Assembly: GCA_023151335.1 (NCBI GenBank)
Contig: JAKLJF010000125.1
Location: forward strand, 1-10,195
DNA from: Thermoanaerobaculia bacterium
Lineage (GTDB): Bacteria; Bacteroidota; Bacteroidia; Chitinophagales; Saprospiraceae
Reading direction: 5' to 3'
DNA: 10,195 nt
The translations under genes and the position numbers were made by a program. Of this stretch, positions 1 through 6,672 are shown one piece after another. Under the pieces are notes generated by a model. That model searched no databases, was not told the DNA's origin, and saw only the letters and a list, made by a program, of their open reading frames with translations. Numbering within the stretch: the stretch's first letter is position 1; each line of letters starts with the position of its first letter.

Positions 1-1007
1 ACGACGGTAATATATCCTTCCCTGACATCGATCAGGCCTTCCGATTTGAAGTCTGTGAGCGTTCTGATCACGGTTTCTTTGGCCGTACCGGCCAATGCGG
101 CGAGGTCTTCGCGCAGCAGGTTTATCTCCCGGTAGCCCTGGTCGAAGAGATGGATGATGGAGGTGGCCACGCGTTTCCGGACGGAGTTATAGGCCAGGTC
201 AATCAATTGTTGTTCCTGGTCGACGATATGACCGGCGAGCATTTTAATGAAGCGGGCGTTTACGTCGCGGTGGCCGTACACCAGGGCAAAAAAATCGTCT
301 TTTGGGATCAGCCGAACCATGGAATCTTCCAGCGCCACGGCGCTTTCCGGGTAGCGGTCGTCGCGCAACAGCGCCAGGTATCCCAGGAAATCGCCGGCGC
401 CGGCCACCCGCATGATCAGCTCGCGGCCGTCGTCGTTGGTTTTGAATATTTTAATACTTCCCTTCTCCACGTAAAACAGCCAGCGCGGTATTTCGCCTTC
501 CTGAAAGATCGGGTCTTTTTTGCGGTAACTTCTGATTTCCCGGTTCTCCGACAGGCGTTGAATGGCCTCGATGGCTTTGGCTTCGTTGATAAAATGTTCC
601 AGTCCGCCGCCGTTTTGTTTGGAAGCCTGTTTGAGCCGTTCGTTCTTTTTTAAACGCGTCTCGATCGTTTGCAGCAGGATCGTGTCGTCGAAAGGTTTTA
701 CGATATAGTCATCGGCGCCAAGCGACATGCCTTTGCGGAAATCTTCCTTTTCCGCTTTCGCCGTGAGAAAAATAAACGGCACGTCGGAAGTGACGGGTTG
801 TTTGCTGAGAATATGCAGCACGCCGAAACCGTCGAGTTCGGGCATCATCACGTCGCACAGGATCAGATCAGGGCGTTCGTTCAGGGCTTTTTCAACGCCC
901 ACTTTGCCGTTTTCAGCGTTGATGGTTTGGTAACCGCTGAGTGAAAGTATCTCTGAAAGGTTCTCCCGAACCTCGGTGTTATCTTCAATGATCAGGATTT
1001 TCTTCAT
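1..1007 (-). CDS. REC-Crp/Fnr hybrid transcriptional regulator (3' end off the window)
   Basis: The minus strand is open from ATG at 1007 to the window edge, about 335 residues, ending just after what looks like the recognition region. Residues 1-120 form a response-regulator receiver: acidic pair E8/D9, phosphoacceptor D52 in LILCDVMMPELDGF, T82 in FIFLTAK and K104 in VKPF. Residues about 150-265 form a cyclic-nucleotide-binding-type beta barrel (FQEGEIPRWLFYVEKGSIK; GDFLGYLALL). The rest is a Crp-type winged helix (LREDLAALAGTAKETVIRTL). The Arg-Ser pair that binds cAMP in E. coli CRP is replaced (PESAVA), so cAMP binding is doubtful and an Fnr-like or protein-controlled switch is more likely. 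The inferred role is a transcription factor that joins phosphorelay input to Crp-type DNA binding. It is divergent from the CBS/Usp genes, which are plausible targets. No cognate kinase is visible. Family assignment is firm; the signal sensed is unknown. Confidence 0.93.
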   Translation of the reverse strand, partial: MKKILIIEDNTEVRENLSEILSLSGYQTINAENGKVGVEKALNERPDLILCDVMMPELDGFGVLHILSKQPVTSDVPFIFLTAKAEKEDFRKGMSLGADDYIVKPFDDTILLQTIETRLKKNERLKQASKQNGGGLEHFINEAKAIEAIQRLSENREIRSYRKKDPIFQEGEIPRWLFYVEKGSIKIFKTNDDGRELIMRVAGAGDFLGYLALLRDDRYPESAVALEDSMVRLIPKDDFFALVYGHRDVNARFIKMLAGHIVDQEQQLIDLAYNSVRKRVATSIIHLFDQGYREINLLREDLAALAGTAKETVIRTLTDFKSEGLIDVREGYITV

Positions 1008-1027
1008 GATTGATCTTTTACGCGGCT

Positions 1028-1035
1028 CAAAAGTA
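1028..1035 (-). promoter_or_regulatory. Possible Bacteroidota -7 box for the REC-Crp regulator
   Basis: Read on the minus strand this is TACTTTTG, a fit to TAnnTTTG, about 20 bp upstream of the regulator's ATG. The expected TTTG-like -33 element is imperfect (a TTTCG about 20 bp further up), so the call is tentative. Confidence 0.35.
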
Positions 1036-1083
1036 CGCAGAGATTCAGGGATTGCGAAACTGACGCAGATCATTTTCATGCCT

Positions 1084-1155
1084 GAGAACAGTCATGTAAT
1101 GCAGCTGCCCTCTGCGACCACTTTTGCCTTGGAGAACAAAGTTTAAAATGTTCTC
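1084..1155. promoter_or_regulatory. Three GAGAACA/TGTTCTC half-sites between divergent genes
   Basis: GAGAACA occurs at 1084-1090 and 1132-1138, and its reverse complement TGTTCTC at 1149-1155. The last two form a 7-bp inverted repeat around a 10-bp A/T-rich spacer, 37 bp before the CBS gene's ATG. This is the spacing of a dimeric regulator operator. The REC-Crp protein encoded divergently is a candidate binder, by inference only. No clear TAnnTTTG box was seen for the CBS gene itself. Confidence 0.35.
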
Positions 1156-1191
1156 GAAAACTACCGCTCATTCACTTTAAATCACTCAAAC

Positions 1192-1647
1192 ATGAATGCC
1201 TTTGCACCGATTTCAACAATTATGTCCACCGAGCTGATAACGGTTAATCCGGAGGACAGCCTGCTTACGGTGAAGAAAATCTTCGAAACGCACACCTTTC
1301 ACCACCTGCCCGTGGTGCGGTTCAAAAAGATTGTAGGGATTATTTCCAAAACGGATTTTGAACATTTTACGGGCGCCCTGAGCCATTTCGGCGATGACCG
1401 TTTTATGAACGAAAGCCGGTTGGAGCGTACCAAAGCCCAGGATATTATGACCAAAGGCATCGGTAAACTCGAACCGGACGACCGGATCAACGTGGCGCTC
1501 GAAATTTTCAGCAAAAACTGGTTCCATGCCCTGCCGGTAGTGAAAGATGACGAACTGATCGGCATCGTTACCACGCAGGACGTGATCAAAGCAGTGCTGA
1601 ACGAAAAACCGAAGGAACCGCACATGGTGTACGAAAATCTGGACTAA
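1192..1647 (+). CDS. Two-CBS-domain protein
   Basis: The 151-residue protein consists almost only of a CBS pair. CBS1 spans about residues 7-60 (IMSTELITVNPEDSL, then HHLPVV and IVGIISKTDF). CBS2 spans about 83-140 (AQDIMTKGIGKLEPDD, then HALPVV and LIGIVTTQDVI). CBS pairs bind adenine nucleotides (AMP, ATP, SAM) and act as energy or redox sensors. Stand-alone versions regulate partner enzymes or transporters, and no catalytic domain is present here. The start lies in CAAACATG without a recognisable Shine-Dalgarno; no upstream in-frame ATG is better placed. The gene is followed after 70 bp by the Usp gene on the same strand, with no terminator seen between, so they are probably co-transcribed. 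CBS plus Usp next to a Crp/Fnr-type regulator suggests a stress or energy-status module. The ligand and partner are unknown. Confidence 0.92.
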   Translation: MNAFAPISTIMSTELITVNPEDSLLTVKKIFETHTFHHLPVVRFKKIVGIISKTDFEHFTGALSHFGDDRFMNESRLERTKAQDIMTKGIGKLEPDDRINVALEIFSKNWFHALPVVKDDELIGIVTTQDVIKAVLNEKPKEPHMVYENLD

Positions 1648-1717
1648 AACAATTCAACTATTATCGGGTGAAGACTTTGCGTTGACCGAATTTACGCCAT
1701 AATCAAGCCGCTGAAAG

Positions 1718-2869
1718 ATGACAACGATTCAAATAGTGGGCATGGGCGATGCCAGGATGCATGCCCTTAAAAATAACCTGACCCAGGCTTTGGCCCAATT
1801 CCCACTCCAGGGCAAAATCGAGGAGATTTCGGAATTCAACAGTATTCACGCCAGCGGGGTGAAAGAACCCCCGGCACTGATCCTCGACGGCGAAATTGTT
1901 TCAGAAGGCGTGGTTCCCAGCGTGGAGGAGATCAAAAGGATGCTCCGTAACCGGAATTTGCTGCGCAGCAAATTGTACCGGTTACGGCGTATCCTCGTGC
2001 CCGTCGATCTCAGTCCTGCTTCCGAAAACGCGCTTGTATTTGCCTGTCATATTGCCCATCTGCTCGACGCTAATGTCGAAGTAGTCTATGCGATGGACAG
2101 CTTGTTCGAAGGCGCTTCACCGTCGCCTTCGGGGTTTTTGTCGGGCTACCGGAAAACCATGCAGAACGAGGTGGACGCTTTTGTGCGCAAGGCGACCAAA
2201 GACAGCAATATCAAATACCGCGGCATGCCCAATACGCCGGAGGAGCCCCGGCACGAACCCGGCACGGAACCGCCCTGGCTGCAGACCGATATCGTGTTCG
2301 GATTCCCGGAAGAGGTGCTGTTCGAACTATCGAAAAAAATGGATCTGATCATTATGGGCACCACCGGGCGCGGCGATCTGACGCGCAAAATTTTTGGCTC
2401 GGTCAGCATTTCCCTTTCCAAAAATGCCGAATGTCCGGTACTCCTGGTTCCGCCCCAGGTCACCTATACCGGGTTCCGTAACATTTTATACGCGAGCAAT
2501 TTCGACTCGCTGGATCCGCTGACCGTCAAACAAACGGTAGCGTTTGCCCGCCGTTTTAAAGGCCAGTTGCATTTTGTACACGTGGGCCAGCCCGGTGAAA
2601 AAGGCGTCGACCTGGAGAAAAAACTCTTCGAGATCAATTACGTGTACGCCGATCCGGAGAAGCCCTTTATTTTCAGTAAAATCGTCGGCTCGAACGTCGT
2701 GGAAAGCCTGCATGAGTACGCCTTCGAACACCGGATCGACCTGTTCGTATTCGTTACCCACCAGCGTTCCTTCTGGGACGACCTGCTGCACCACAGCATC
2801 TCCAAGGATATGTTGCTGCATACCGATACCCCGGTGCTGGTGATCCATGCAGAGGGGGATGTAGGGTGA
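1718..2869 (+). CDS. Tandem universal stress protein with N-terminal thioredoxin-like domain
   Basis: The protein has 383 residues. Residues 1-78 (MTTIQIVGMGDARMHALKNN ... EEISEFNSI ... PPALILDGEIVSEGVVPSVEEIKRML) have the layout of a Thioredoxin_3-type fold, including the cis-Pro-like PPALILDG. The CxxC position holds GDARM, so it cannot be a dithiol oxidoreductase. Usp1 (about 88-245) starts RRILVPVDLSPASENALVFA and ends with the ATP-binding pattern G-2x-G-9x-G(S) in GTTGRGDLTRKIFGSVS. Usp2 (about 253-380) starts FRNILYASNFDS and ends TPVLVIH but lacks the glycine motif, so it is probably a non-binding half of a pseudo-dimer. Tandem Usp proteins are cytoplasmic stress/ATP-binding proteins. 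The start at GAAAGATG has a weak purine stretch. It probably shares a transcript with the CBS gene upstream. The precise role is unknown. Confidence 0.9.
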   Translation: MTTIQIVGMGDARMHALKNNLTQALAQFPLQGKIEEISEFNSIHASGVKEPPALILDGEIVSEGVVPSVEEIKRMLRNRNLLRSKLYRLRRILVPVDLSPASENALVFACHIAHLLDANVEVVYAMDSLFEGASPSPSGFLSGYRKTMQNEVDAFVRKATKDSNIKYRGMPNTPEEPRHEPGTEPPWLQTDIVFGFPEEVLFELSKKMDLIIMGTTGRGDLTRKIFGSVSISLSKNAECPVLLVPPQVTYTGFRNILYASNFDSLDPLTVKQTVAFARRFKGQLHFVHVGQPGEKGVDLEKKLFEINYVYADPEKPFIFSKIVGSNVVESLHEYAFEHRIDLFVFVTHQRSFWDDLLHHSISKDMLLHTDTPVLVIHAEGDVG

Positions 2870-2883
2870 TTTTTTTGGGGGTC

Positions 2884-2914
2884 TTGCTTTAGAAACAAAA
2901 TGTTTTTACATTTG
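2884..2914 (+). promoter_or_regulatory. Bacteroidota-type promoter of the zinc-ribbon gene
   Basis: TTG at 2884-2886 and TACATTTG at 2907-2914 are 20 bp apart, matching the TTTG/TAnnTTTG promoter of this phylum. Transcription would start near 2920, which excludes an upstream ATG at 2900 and favours the ATG at 2948. Confidence 0.65.
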
Positions 2915-2932
2915 CCGGTTGTAAAAACATTT
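2898..2932. promoter_or_regulatory. Perfect 13-bp inverted repeat over the promoter (probable operator)
   Basis: AAATGTTTTTACA (2898-2910) and TGTAAAAACATTT (2920-2932) are exact reverse complements separated by 9 bp. The repeat covers the -7 box and the predicted start point, so a dimeric protein bound here would control initiation. It is not followed by a T-run, so it is not a typical terminator for the Usp gene. Confidence 0.55.
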
Positions 2933-2947
2933 GTGTATAACTGGCGT

Positions 2948-3901
2948 ATGAATTATTGTCCAAACTGTGCGGCCGAGCTGATACCGGGCTCCAAATTTTG
3001 TCACCGATGCGGCGATAAGGTGGCGGAAAAGACAAAAGTCTGTCCGGCATGCCATGAATCGAACCCGCTGGCTTCCGTGTTTTGCCACCACTGCGGTTTT
3101 CATTTCGAGGGCAAACAACGCCCCGACCGGCATTACGTGCCGCGTTACCATCTTGATTTTGACCCCAAAACGATAACGGAGCAGGTCAAGGCCCTGTTTT
3201 TTCGCGGCCTGAAAAGCAGGGTGGAACAGGAACACGACCCTGCCCGGTACAGCGATTACGTGGAACGCTTTTATCAGTCCAAATTCCGGGAGGTGTACGC
3301 CATCCGGGCTAAACAGATCGCCGAAGACGCGCTGAAACACTGGGAACGCTTCGGCACAGAAGGGCTACCCGAACTCGACCGGCGCATCGACAATGCCTTC
3401 GAAGGCCTGCTGGACTATTTCATCATCCAGTTTTGCCCCGACCTGAACGGTATCCTGTTGCCCGACGCCATCCTGCGCTACGAACGTGTGCAACCCGGGC
3501 AAACCGACCTGTGGCGTATGATCCAGGACTTTCTCGATTTCGACCATGAAGAAGAAGTGTTTTATTTCAACTTCGTGGCCATGCCCGAAGCATTGGTCGC
3601 CAACGCCTGCAAACAGTTCCTGACCGCCGGGCGCCGCGAAAAAGTGTACTTCATCTGCGATTTGTCGCTGAAAGGCAACTGCAAGGAAGGTTTCGCCATG
3701 ACCGACCGGGGCATATACTGGCGCGCGCCGTTCGACAAGGCCCGGCAGGTGATGTACGCAGATTTGAAAGAAGTCGCCAAAGGCAAAGACTGGCTGACCA
3801 TCAACGGCCATTTTTTCAACGCCAACCCCTCGCTCAACCTGAAACTGTGCAAACTGCTCAAAAAACTGCGCGGCTGGCAACCGGCCACGGTGGCCGTTTA
3901 A
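2948..3901 (+). CDS. Double zinc-ribbon protein with C-terminal PH-like domain
   Basis: From ATG 2948 the protein has 317 residues. Two zinc ribbons lie at the N-terminus: C4-x2-C7 ... C18-x2-C21 (CPNCAAEL, CHRCG) and C32-x2-C35 ... C46-x2-C49 (CPACHESN, CHHCGF). A helical middle (about 70-205, rich in charged and aromatic residues) has no family I recognise. The C-terminal 80 residues (FICDLSLKGNCKEGFAMTDR, GIYWRAPFD, LTINGHFF) resemble the small bacterial PH-like domains that carry a G-x-A-x-T-D-x-G-I-Y-W core. An in-frame ATG at 2900 would add 16 residues but lies upstream of the predicted transcription start and inside the inverted repeat. No signal peptide or membrane segment is visible, so a cytosolic adaptor or scaffold role is inferred. 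Codon use matches the neighbours. Function is unknown. Confidence 0.85.
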   Translation: MNYCPNCAAELIPGSKFCHRCGDKVAEKTKVCPACHESNPLASVFCHHCGFHFEGKQRPDRHYVPRYHLDFDPKTITEQVKALFFRGLKSRVEQEHDPARYSDYVERFYQSKFREVYAIRAKQIAEDALKHWERFGTEGLPELDRRIDNAFEGLLDYFIIQFCPDLNGILLPDAILRYERVQPGQTDLWRMIQDFLDFDHEEEVFYFNFVAMPEALVANACKQFLTAGRREKVYFICDLSLKGNCKEGFAMTDRGIYWRAPFDKARQVMYADLKEVAKGKDWLTINGHFFNANPSLNLKLCKLLKKLRGWQPATVAV

Positions 3902-3940
3902 ATCCGGTGAAACTTTTTTATCAAATTCCGGGTTTAAGTA

Positions 3941-3972
3941 TTGATAATTTTTCGCGTTTGCTCGTATCTTTG
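3941..3972 (+). promoter_or_regulatory. Bacteroidota-type promoter of tRNA-His
   Basis: TTG at 3941-3943 and TATCTTTG at 3965-3972 are 21 bp apart, a good match to TTTG-N19-21-TAnnTTTG. The tRNA begins 18 bp downstream. This is the clearest phylum marker in the window. Confidence 0.7.
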
Positions 3973-3989
3973 CCGCGCTAAATTAAAAC

Positions 3990-4064
3990 GGAGATTGTAG
4001 CTCAGCTGGTTAGAGCGCTGGTTTGTGGCACCAGAGGTCGGGGGTTCGAACCCCCTCATTCTCC
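3990..4064 (+). tRNA. tRNA-His (anticodon GTG)
   Basis: A full cloverleaf can be drawn. The D-stem is GCTC/GAGC (4000-4003/4013-4016) and the anticodon stem CTGGT/ACCAG (4018-4022/4030-4034) with loop TTGTGGC, anticodon GTG at 4025-4027. The variable loop is AGGTC. The T-arm is GGGGG-TTCGAAC-CCCCT with one G-U closing pair. The extra G at position -1 (3990) opposite discriminator C73 (4064) is the identity element of histidine tRNAs. The acceptor stem GAGATTG/CATTCTC (3991-3997/4057-4063) has one T-T mismatch at pair 5-68. CCA is not encoded. It is followed at once by a terminator, so it is a single-gene unit. Confidence 0.97.
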
Positions 4065-4069
4065 CTCAA

Positions 4070-4103
4070 CCGGTTCCGATGTTATGTCGGGGCCGGTTTT
4101 TTT
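4070..4103 (+). terminator. Rho-independent terminator after tRNA-His
   Basis: CCGGTTCCGA (4070-4079) pairs with TCGGGGCCGG (4087-4096), 10 bp including two G-U pairs, across a 7-nt loop, followed by seven T (4097-4103). It lies 5 bp after the tRNA end. Confidence 0.9.
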
Positions 4104-4133
4104 GTTTCTGTCAGCGCAAATCATTTAACTTTA
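4101..4133 (+). promoter_or_regulatory. Possible promoter for the NACHT gene
   Basis: TTTG at 4101-4104 and TAACTTTA at 4126-4133 are 21 bp apart. The -7 box deviates at its last base. It overlaps the end of the tRNA terminator's T-run and would start transcription near 4140, before the small frame at 4159 and the NACHT gene. Confidence 0.4.
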
Positions 4134-4158
4134 CTTCCTGAATAAACGCAATAATCAG

Positions 4159-4236
4159 ATGGCCGAAATCAATTATGAGCGATTTACACCTTATCGGGAA
4201 ATTCATGCGCTTATTGAGCGAAAGAAGATAAAATAA
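4159..4236 (+). CDS. Possible 25-residue leader peptide or gene remnant
   Basis: ATG 4159 to TAA 4236 encodes MAEINYERFTPYREIHALIE followed by RKKIK. It ends 12 bp before the NACHT gene's ATG, and the candidate promoter lies just upstream, so it could be a leader peptide coupled to that gene. It could equally be the stub of a lost gene or chance. No family is recognised and no ribosome-binding site stands out. The rest of 4104-4248 shows nothing else. Confidence 0.25.
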   Translation: MAEINYERFTPYREIHALIERKKIK

Positions 4237-4248
4237 AACGGCCGCCCC

Positions 4249-6555
4249 ATGCGCTTACCCACCCGAAAAAGCATCTTCATTGTCCTGCTGGCTATGGTCT
4301 TAGTCGTGGGGGTGGCGGTTGTTCCGGATATCATTTCGGAAGACTTGCGGGCTTGGTGTTTGAGCACCTTCGGGGAAGGGTATCAGGGGTATTTGTTGGT
4401 TTTTTTTGTGGTGGGGTCCGTCATTCTCCTCTTTCTCACCACCGACATCGGCAATTGGCTCCGCCCGAGCGCTACCCCCTCCAAACCCGACAGGTTCAAT
4501 ATCCCACCCGGCGCCGCGACGCGGAAGCAAATCAATCTCGCCAAAACGGCGATCAGCGAGGCAGAGCCGGAGCAGGCGCTGCGGCATCTTTCGGATTTGA
4601 AAGTGCCGGCGCTCGATACCGAAATCGCCACCCTGAGCAGCCGTTACGCCGAATACCGCCGTTCCAGCCGGCAAGGTATCAACTCCCGCGATGAAGAAAA
4701 CCGCACCTACAACCGGATTACCAAAGGCATCCTGGATCTGATCAAAACCCTGGAAAGCGAACTTGCTACCGGCACGGAGAACTACCAAACTATCAAAGAC
4801 TACCTCAAAAAACGCTACACCAACCGCTTGGGACAGAAACTGGCCAAACGTCAACCGGTCAACCTCCGACGCATACCCAGCACCGAAGGCACATCCTATG
4901 ACCGCGCCGCGGCCTTTATCCCCTACTCCAGCGACGAAGTAGCCGGCACCATGGCGCAGAATTTTCGCGACGCCCGCGGGCGCCTGCTCATTGTCGGAGC
5001 GCCCGGGGCCGGAAAAACTACCCTCCTGCTCCAACTGGTACTTGATCTGCTCAACTCCGAACCCGACGCCCTGCCCGTACTGCTCAACCTCGCCACCTGG
5101 TCATCCGAATACATCACCCTCGAAGCCTGGCTCAAAAAAATCCTCCCGGCCGAACTCGGTATTTCGGAAAAATACGCACAGGAAATCATTCAACAAGGCC
5201 GCCTGATTCTCCTGCTCGACGGCTTCGATGAAATCCTATTTTTAGACCAGGCTGATTGCCTCGAAGCCATCGGCCGCTACGGCGAAGATGCCGGCCGGCA
5301 GTTCGTTATCTCTTCCCGCATCGACGAATACAAAGCCGTAGCTAAAGACGCACCAGTATATTGGCAAATTGAAGTCGGGCCGCTTTCCATCGAACAATTG
5401 GAAGCCGAACTAAACCGACTTTGGGAGACTGAAAATCAGCCCGAGTCCCGGGCGCTGTTGCAAGCCATTCAGAAAGATGCCCTGCTGCGCCAGGCCGCCG
5501 AAACACCGTTCTACTTCAATACCCTTCAAATACTTTTCAGCGGCGGAAAAACGCTGACCGATCTGCATTTCACCGCCAATACCTTGGAAGATCGGCAAAC
5601 TGAAGTTCTGGAGCGGTTTATTCAATACGAATTGAAAGTACCAGGACGTCAGGAATACTCACCAGAGAAGGTAAAACATTGGCTATCATTTCTCGCCTCC
5701 CGCATGACCCAGCGAAATATGGTCGTGTTTGAGTTGAGGGATTTGCAGTATGATTGGTGGAGGTGGACAAAACAATGGTTAGTTCAATCTGGATTGGTTG
5801 CAGGGTTGACCAATAACATTATCGGAGGAATTATTGGTGGACTAATCTTCGGGTTGATTGGCGGACTAGTCTTCAAGCGAATGGGCTGGTTATTTACTGG
5901 ATTGCTATTGGGCTTAATCTTTATGGTCGAATATGGGCTTATCGGATTCCTAATCTCTGGCTTAATTACTACGCTAATATTCCGGTTGGTCGGAGAATTG
6001 GTTTTTAATCTGGCCTTTAGAATGGTATTCGGAATGGGCTATGGGCTTCTTATGGGGCTAACTAAGGGTCTACTTAAAGGACTGCAGAAAAGAATGCCGA
6101 TCATTATAACCAACGATCGAATAAACCTGTCATGGAATAATGTTTATCATAGTATAGGGAATGTCAGCCAAGTTATTTTAATCTTTTGGTTATTTGGTGC
6201 GATGTTTACTGGTGAAGTTGTTTATACAGGGATTGCTGGGTTAATCATCGCAATTCATGTCATATTGAATAAGTCAGATGACGACTTGATTCAGATACAT
6301 ACCCCTTATCATCGCTTCACGGCCTCTGCCAAAGCCCTCCATTTCTCCATCCTCCAGCACCTCCTCCTCCGCTACCAACTTTACAAACAGGGCTTGCTAC
6401 CATTAAGGCTTGTCGATTTCCTCAACGCCCTCTCCCTCCGCCACATCCTCGAGTTCGACGGCGATCCCACCACCGGCAAAGGCGGCGGCGCCTGGCGCTT
6501 CCGGCATCGGATTTTGCAGGAGTGGTTTGCGGGGAGGTGGGGGGAGCCCCGCTAA
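4249..6555 (+). CDS. Membrane-anchored EAD11-like/NACHT STAND ATPase
   Basis: The protein has 768 residues. Two N-terminal hydrophobic segments (about 8-28 and 46-65) predict a membrane hairpin. Residues about 92-172 (KQINLAKTAISEAEPEQALR ... LSSRYAEYRRSSRQGI ... RITKGILDLIK) resemble effector-associated domain 11, a death-domain-like adaptor of bacterial conflict systems. The NACHT NTPase follows: Walker A GAPGAGKT (250-257), Walker B LILLLDGFDE (319-328) and sensor FVISSR (352-357). A helical region continues to about 500. Residues about 512-672 are a glycine-rich chain of membrane helices (IIGGIIGGLIFGLIGGL), followed by a conserved-looking end (WRFRHRILQEWFAGRW). NACHT STAND proteins are ATP-driven oligomerising switches, and several bacterial ones give phage defence. 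The start lacks a clear ribosome-binding site but the N-terminal helix supports it. The segment 5731-6304 is clearly A+T-richer than its flanks. Ligand and effector are unknown. Confidence 0.88.
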   Translation: MRLPTRKSIFIVLLAMVLVVGVAVVPDIISEDLRAWCLSTFGEGYQGYLLVFFVVGSVILLFLTTDIGNWLRPSATPSKPDRFNIPPGAATRKQINLAKTAISEAEPEQALRHLSDLKVPALDTEIATLSSRYAEYRRSSRQGINSRDEENRTYNRITKGILDLIKTLESELATGTENYQTIKDYLKKRYTNRLGQKLAKRQPVNLRRIPSTEGTSYDRAAAFIPYSSDEVAGTMAQNFRDARGRLLIVGAPGAGKTTLLLQLVLDLLNSEPDALPVLLNLATWSSEYITLEAWLKKILPAELGISEKYAQEIIQQGRLILLLDGFDEILFLDQADCLEAIGRYGEDAGRQFVISSRIDEYKAVAKDAPVYWQIEVGPLSIEQLEAELNRLWETENQPESRALLQAIQKDALLRQAAETPFYFNTLQILFSGGKTLTDLHFTANTLEDRQTEVLERFIQYELKVPGRQEYSPEKVKHWLSFLASRMTQRNMVVFELRDLQYDWWRWTKQWLVQSGLVAGLTNNIIGGIIGGLIFGLIGGLVFKRMGWLFTGLLLGLIFMVEYGLIGFLISGLITTLIFRLVGELVFNLAFRMVFGMGYGLLMGLTKGLLKGLQKRMPIIITNDRINLSWNNVYHSIGNVSQVILIFWLFGAMFTGEVVYTGIAGLIIAIHVILNKSDDDLIQIHTPYHRFTASAKALHFSILQHLLLRYQLYKQGLLPLRLVDFLNALSLRHILEFDGDPTTGKGGGAWRFRHRILQEWFAGRWGEPR

Positions 6556-6611
6556 AAAAAATGCCCGGAGCCTTCGAAGTGGCTATCCCACCACCCTACC
6601 AGCACCGGGCA
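6554..6611 (-). terminator. Terminator-like hairpin for the leftward (TR) transcript
   Basis: On the minus strand TGCCCGG (6611-6605) pairs with CCGGGCA (6568-6562) around a 36-nt loop that can itself fold (AGCC/GGCT), followed directly by eight T (6561-6554). The T-run overlaps the stop codon of the convergent NACHT gene. The loop is longer than usual, so efficiency is uncertain. It is the natural 3' end of an RNA carrying the template repeat. Confidence 0.5.
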
Positions 6612-6628
6612 CTAATGAAAACTATTCG

Positions 6629-6644
6629 TCCCGAGTACTCGGGA
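6629..6644. repeat. 16-bp perfect palindrome
   Basis: TCCCGAGTACTCGGGA is a perfect palindrome that can form a 6-bp stem with a GTAC tetraloop. It lies between the template repeat and the leftward terminator. Small stem-loops are functional parts of some DGRs, but usually beside VR rather than TR, so the role is unclear. Confidence 0.6.
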
Positions 6645-6672
6645 ACAGGGACATCAATCTGTTCAGTGACAG

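Noticed and set aside
150..944. Plus-strand frames opposite the REC-Crp gene
   Set aside because: They are shadows; the minus strand encodes complete receiver and Crp-type domains across the same DNA.
2900..2947. Upstream ATG for the zinc-ribbon gene
   Set aside because: It lies inside the inverted repeat and upstream of the predicted transcription start; the extra 16 residues precede the first zinc ribbon without adding a motif.
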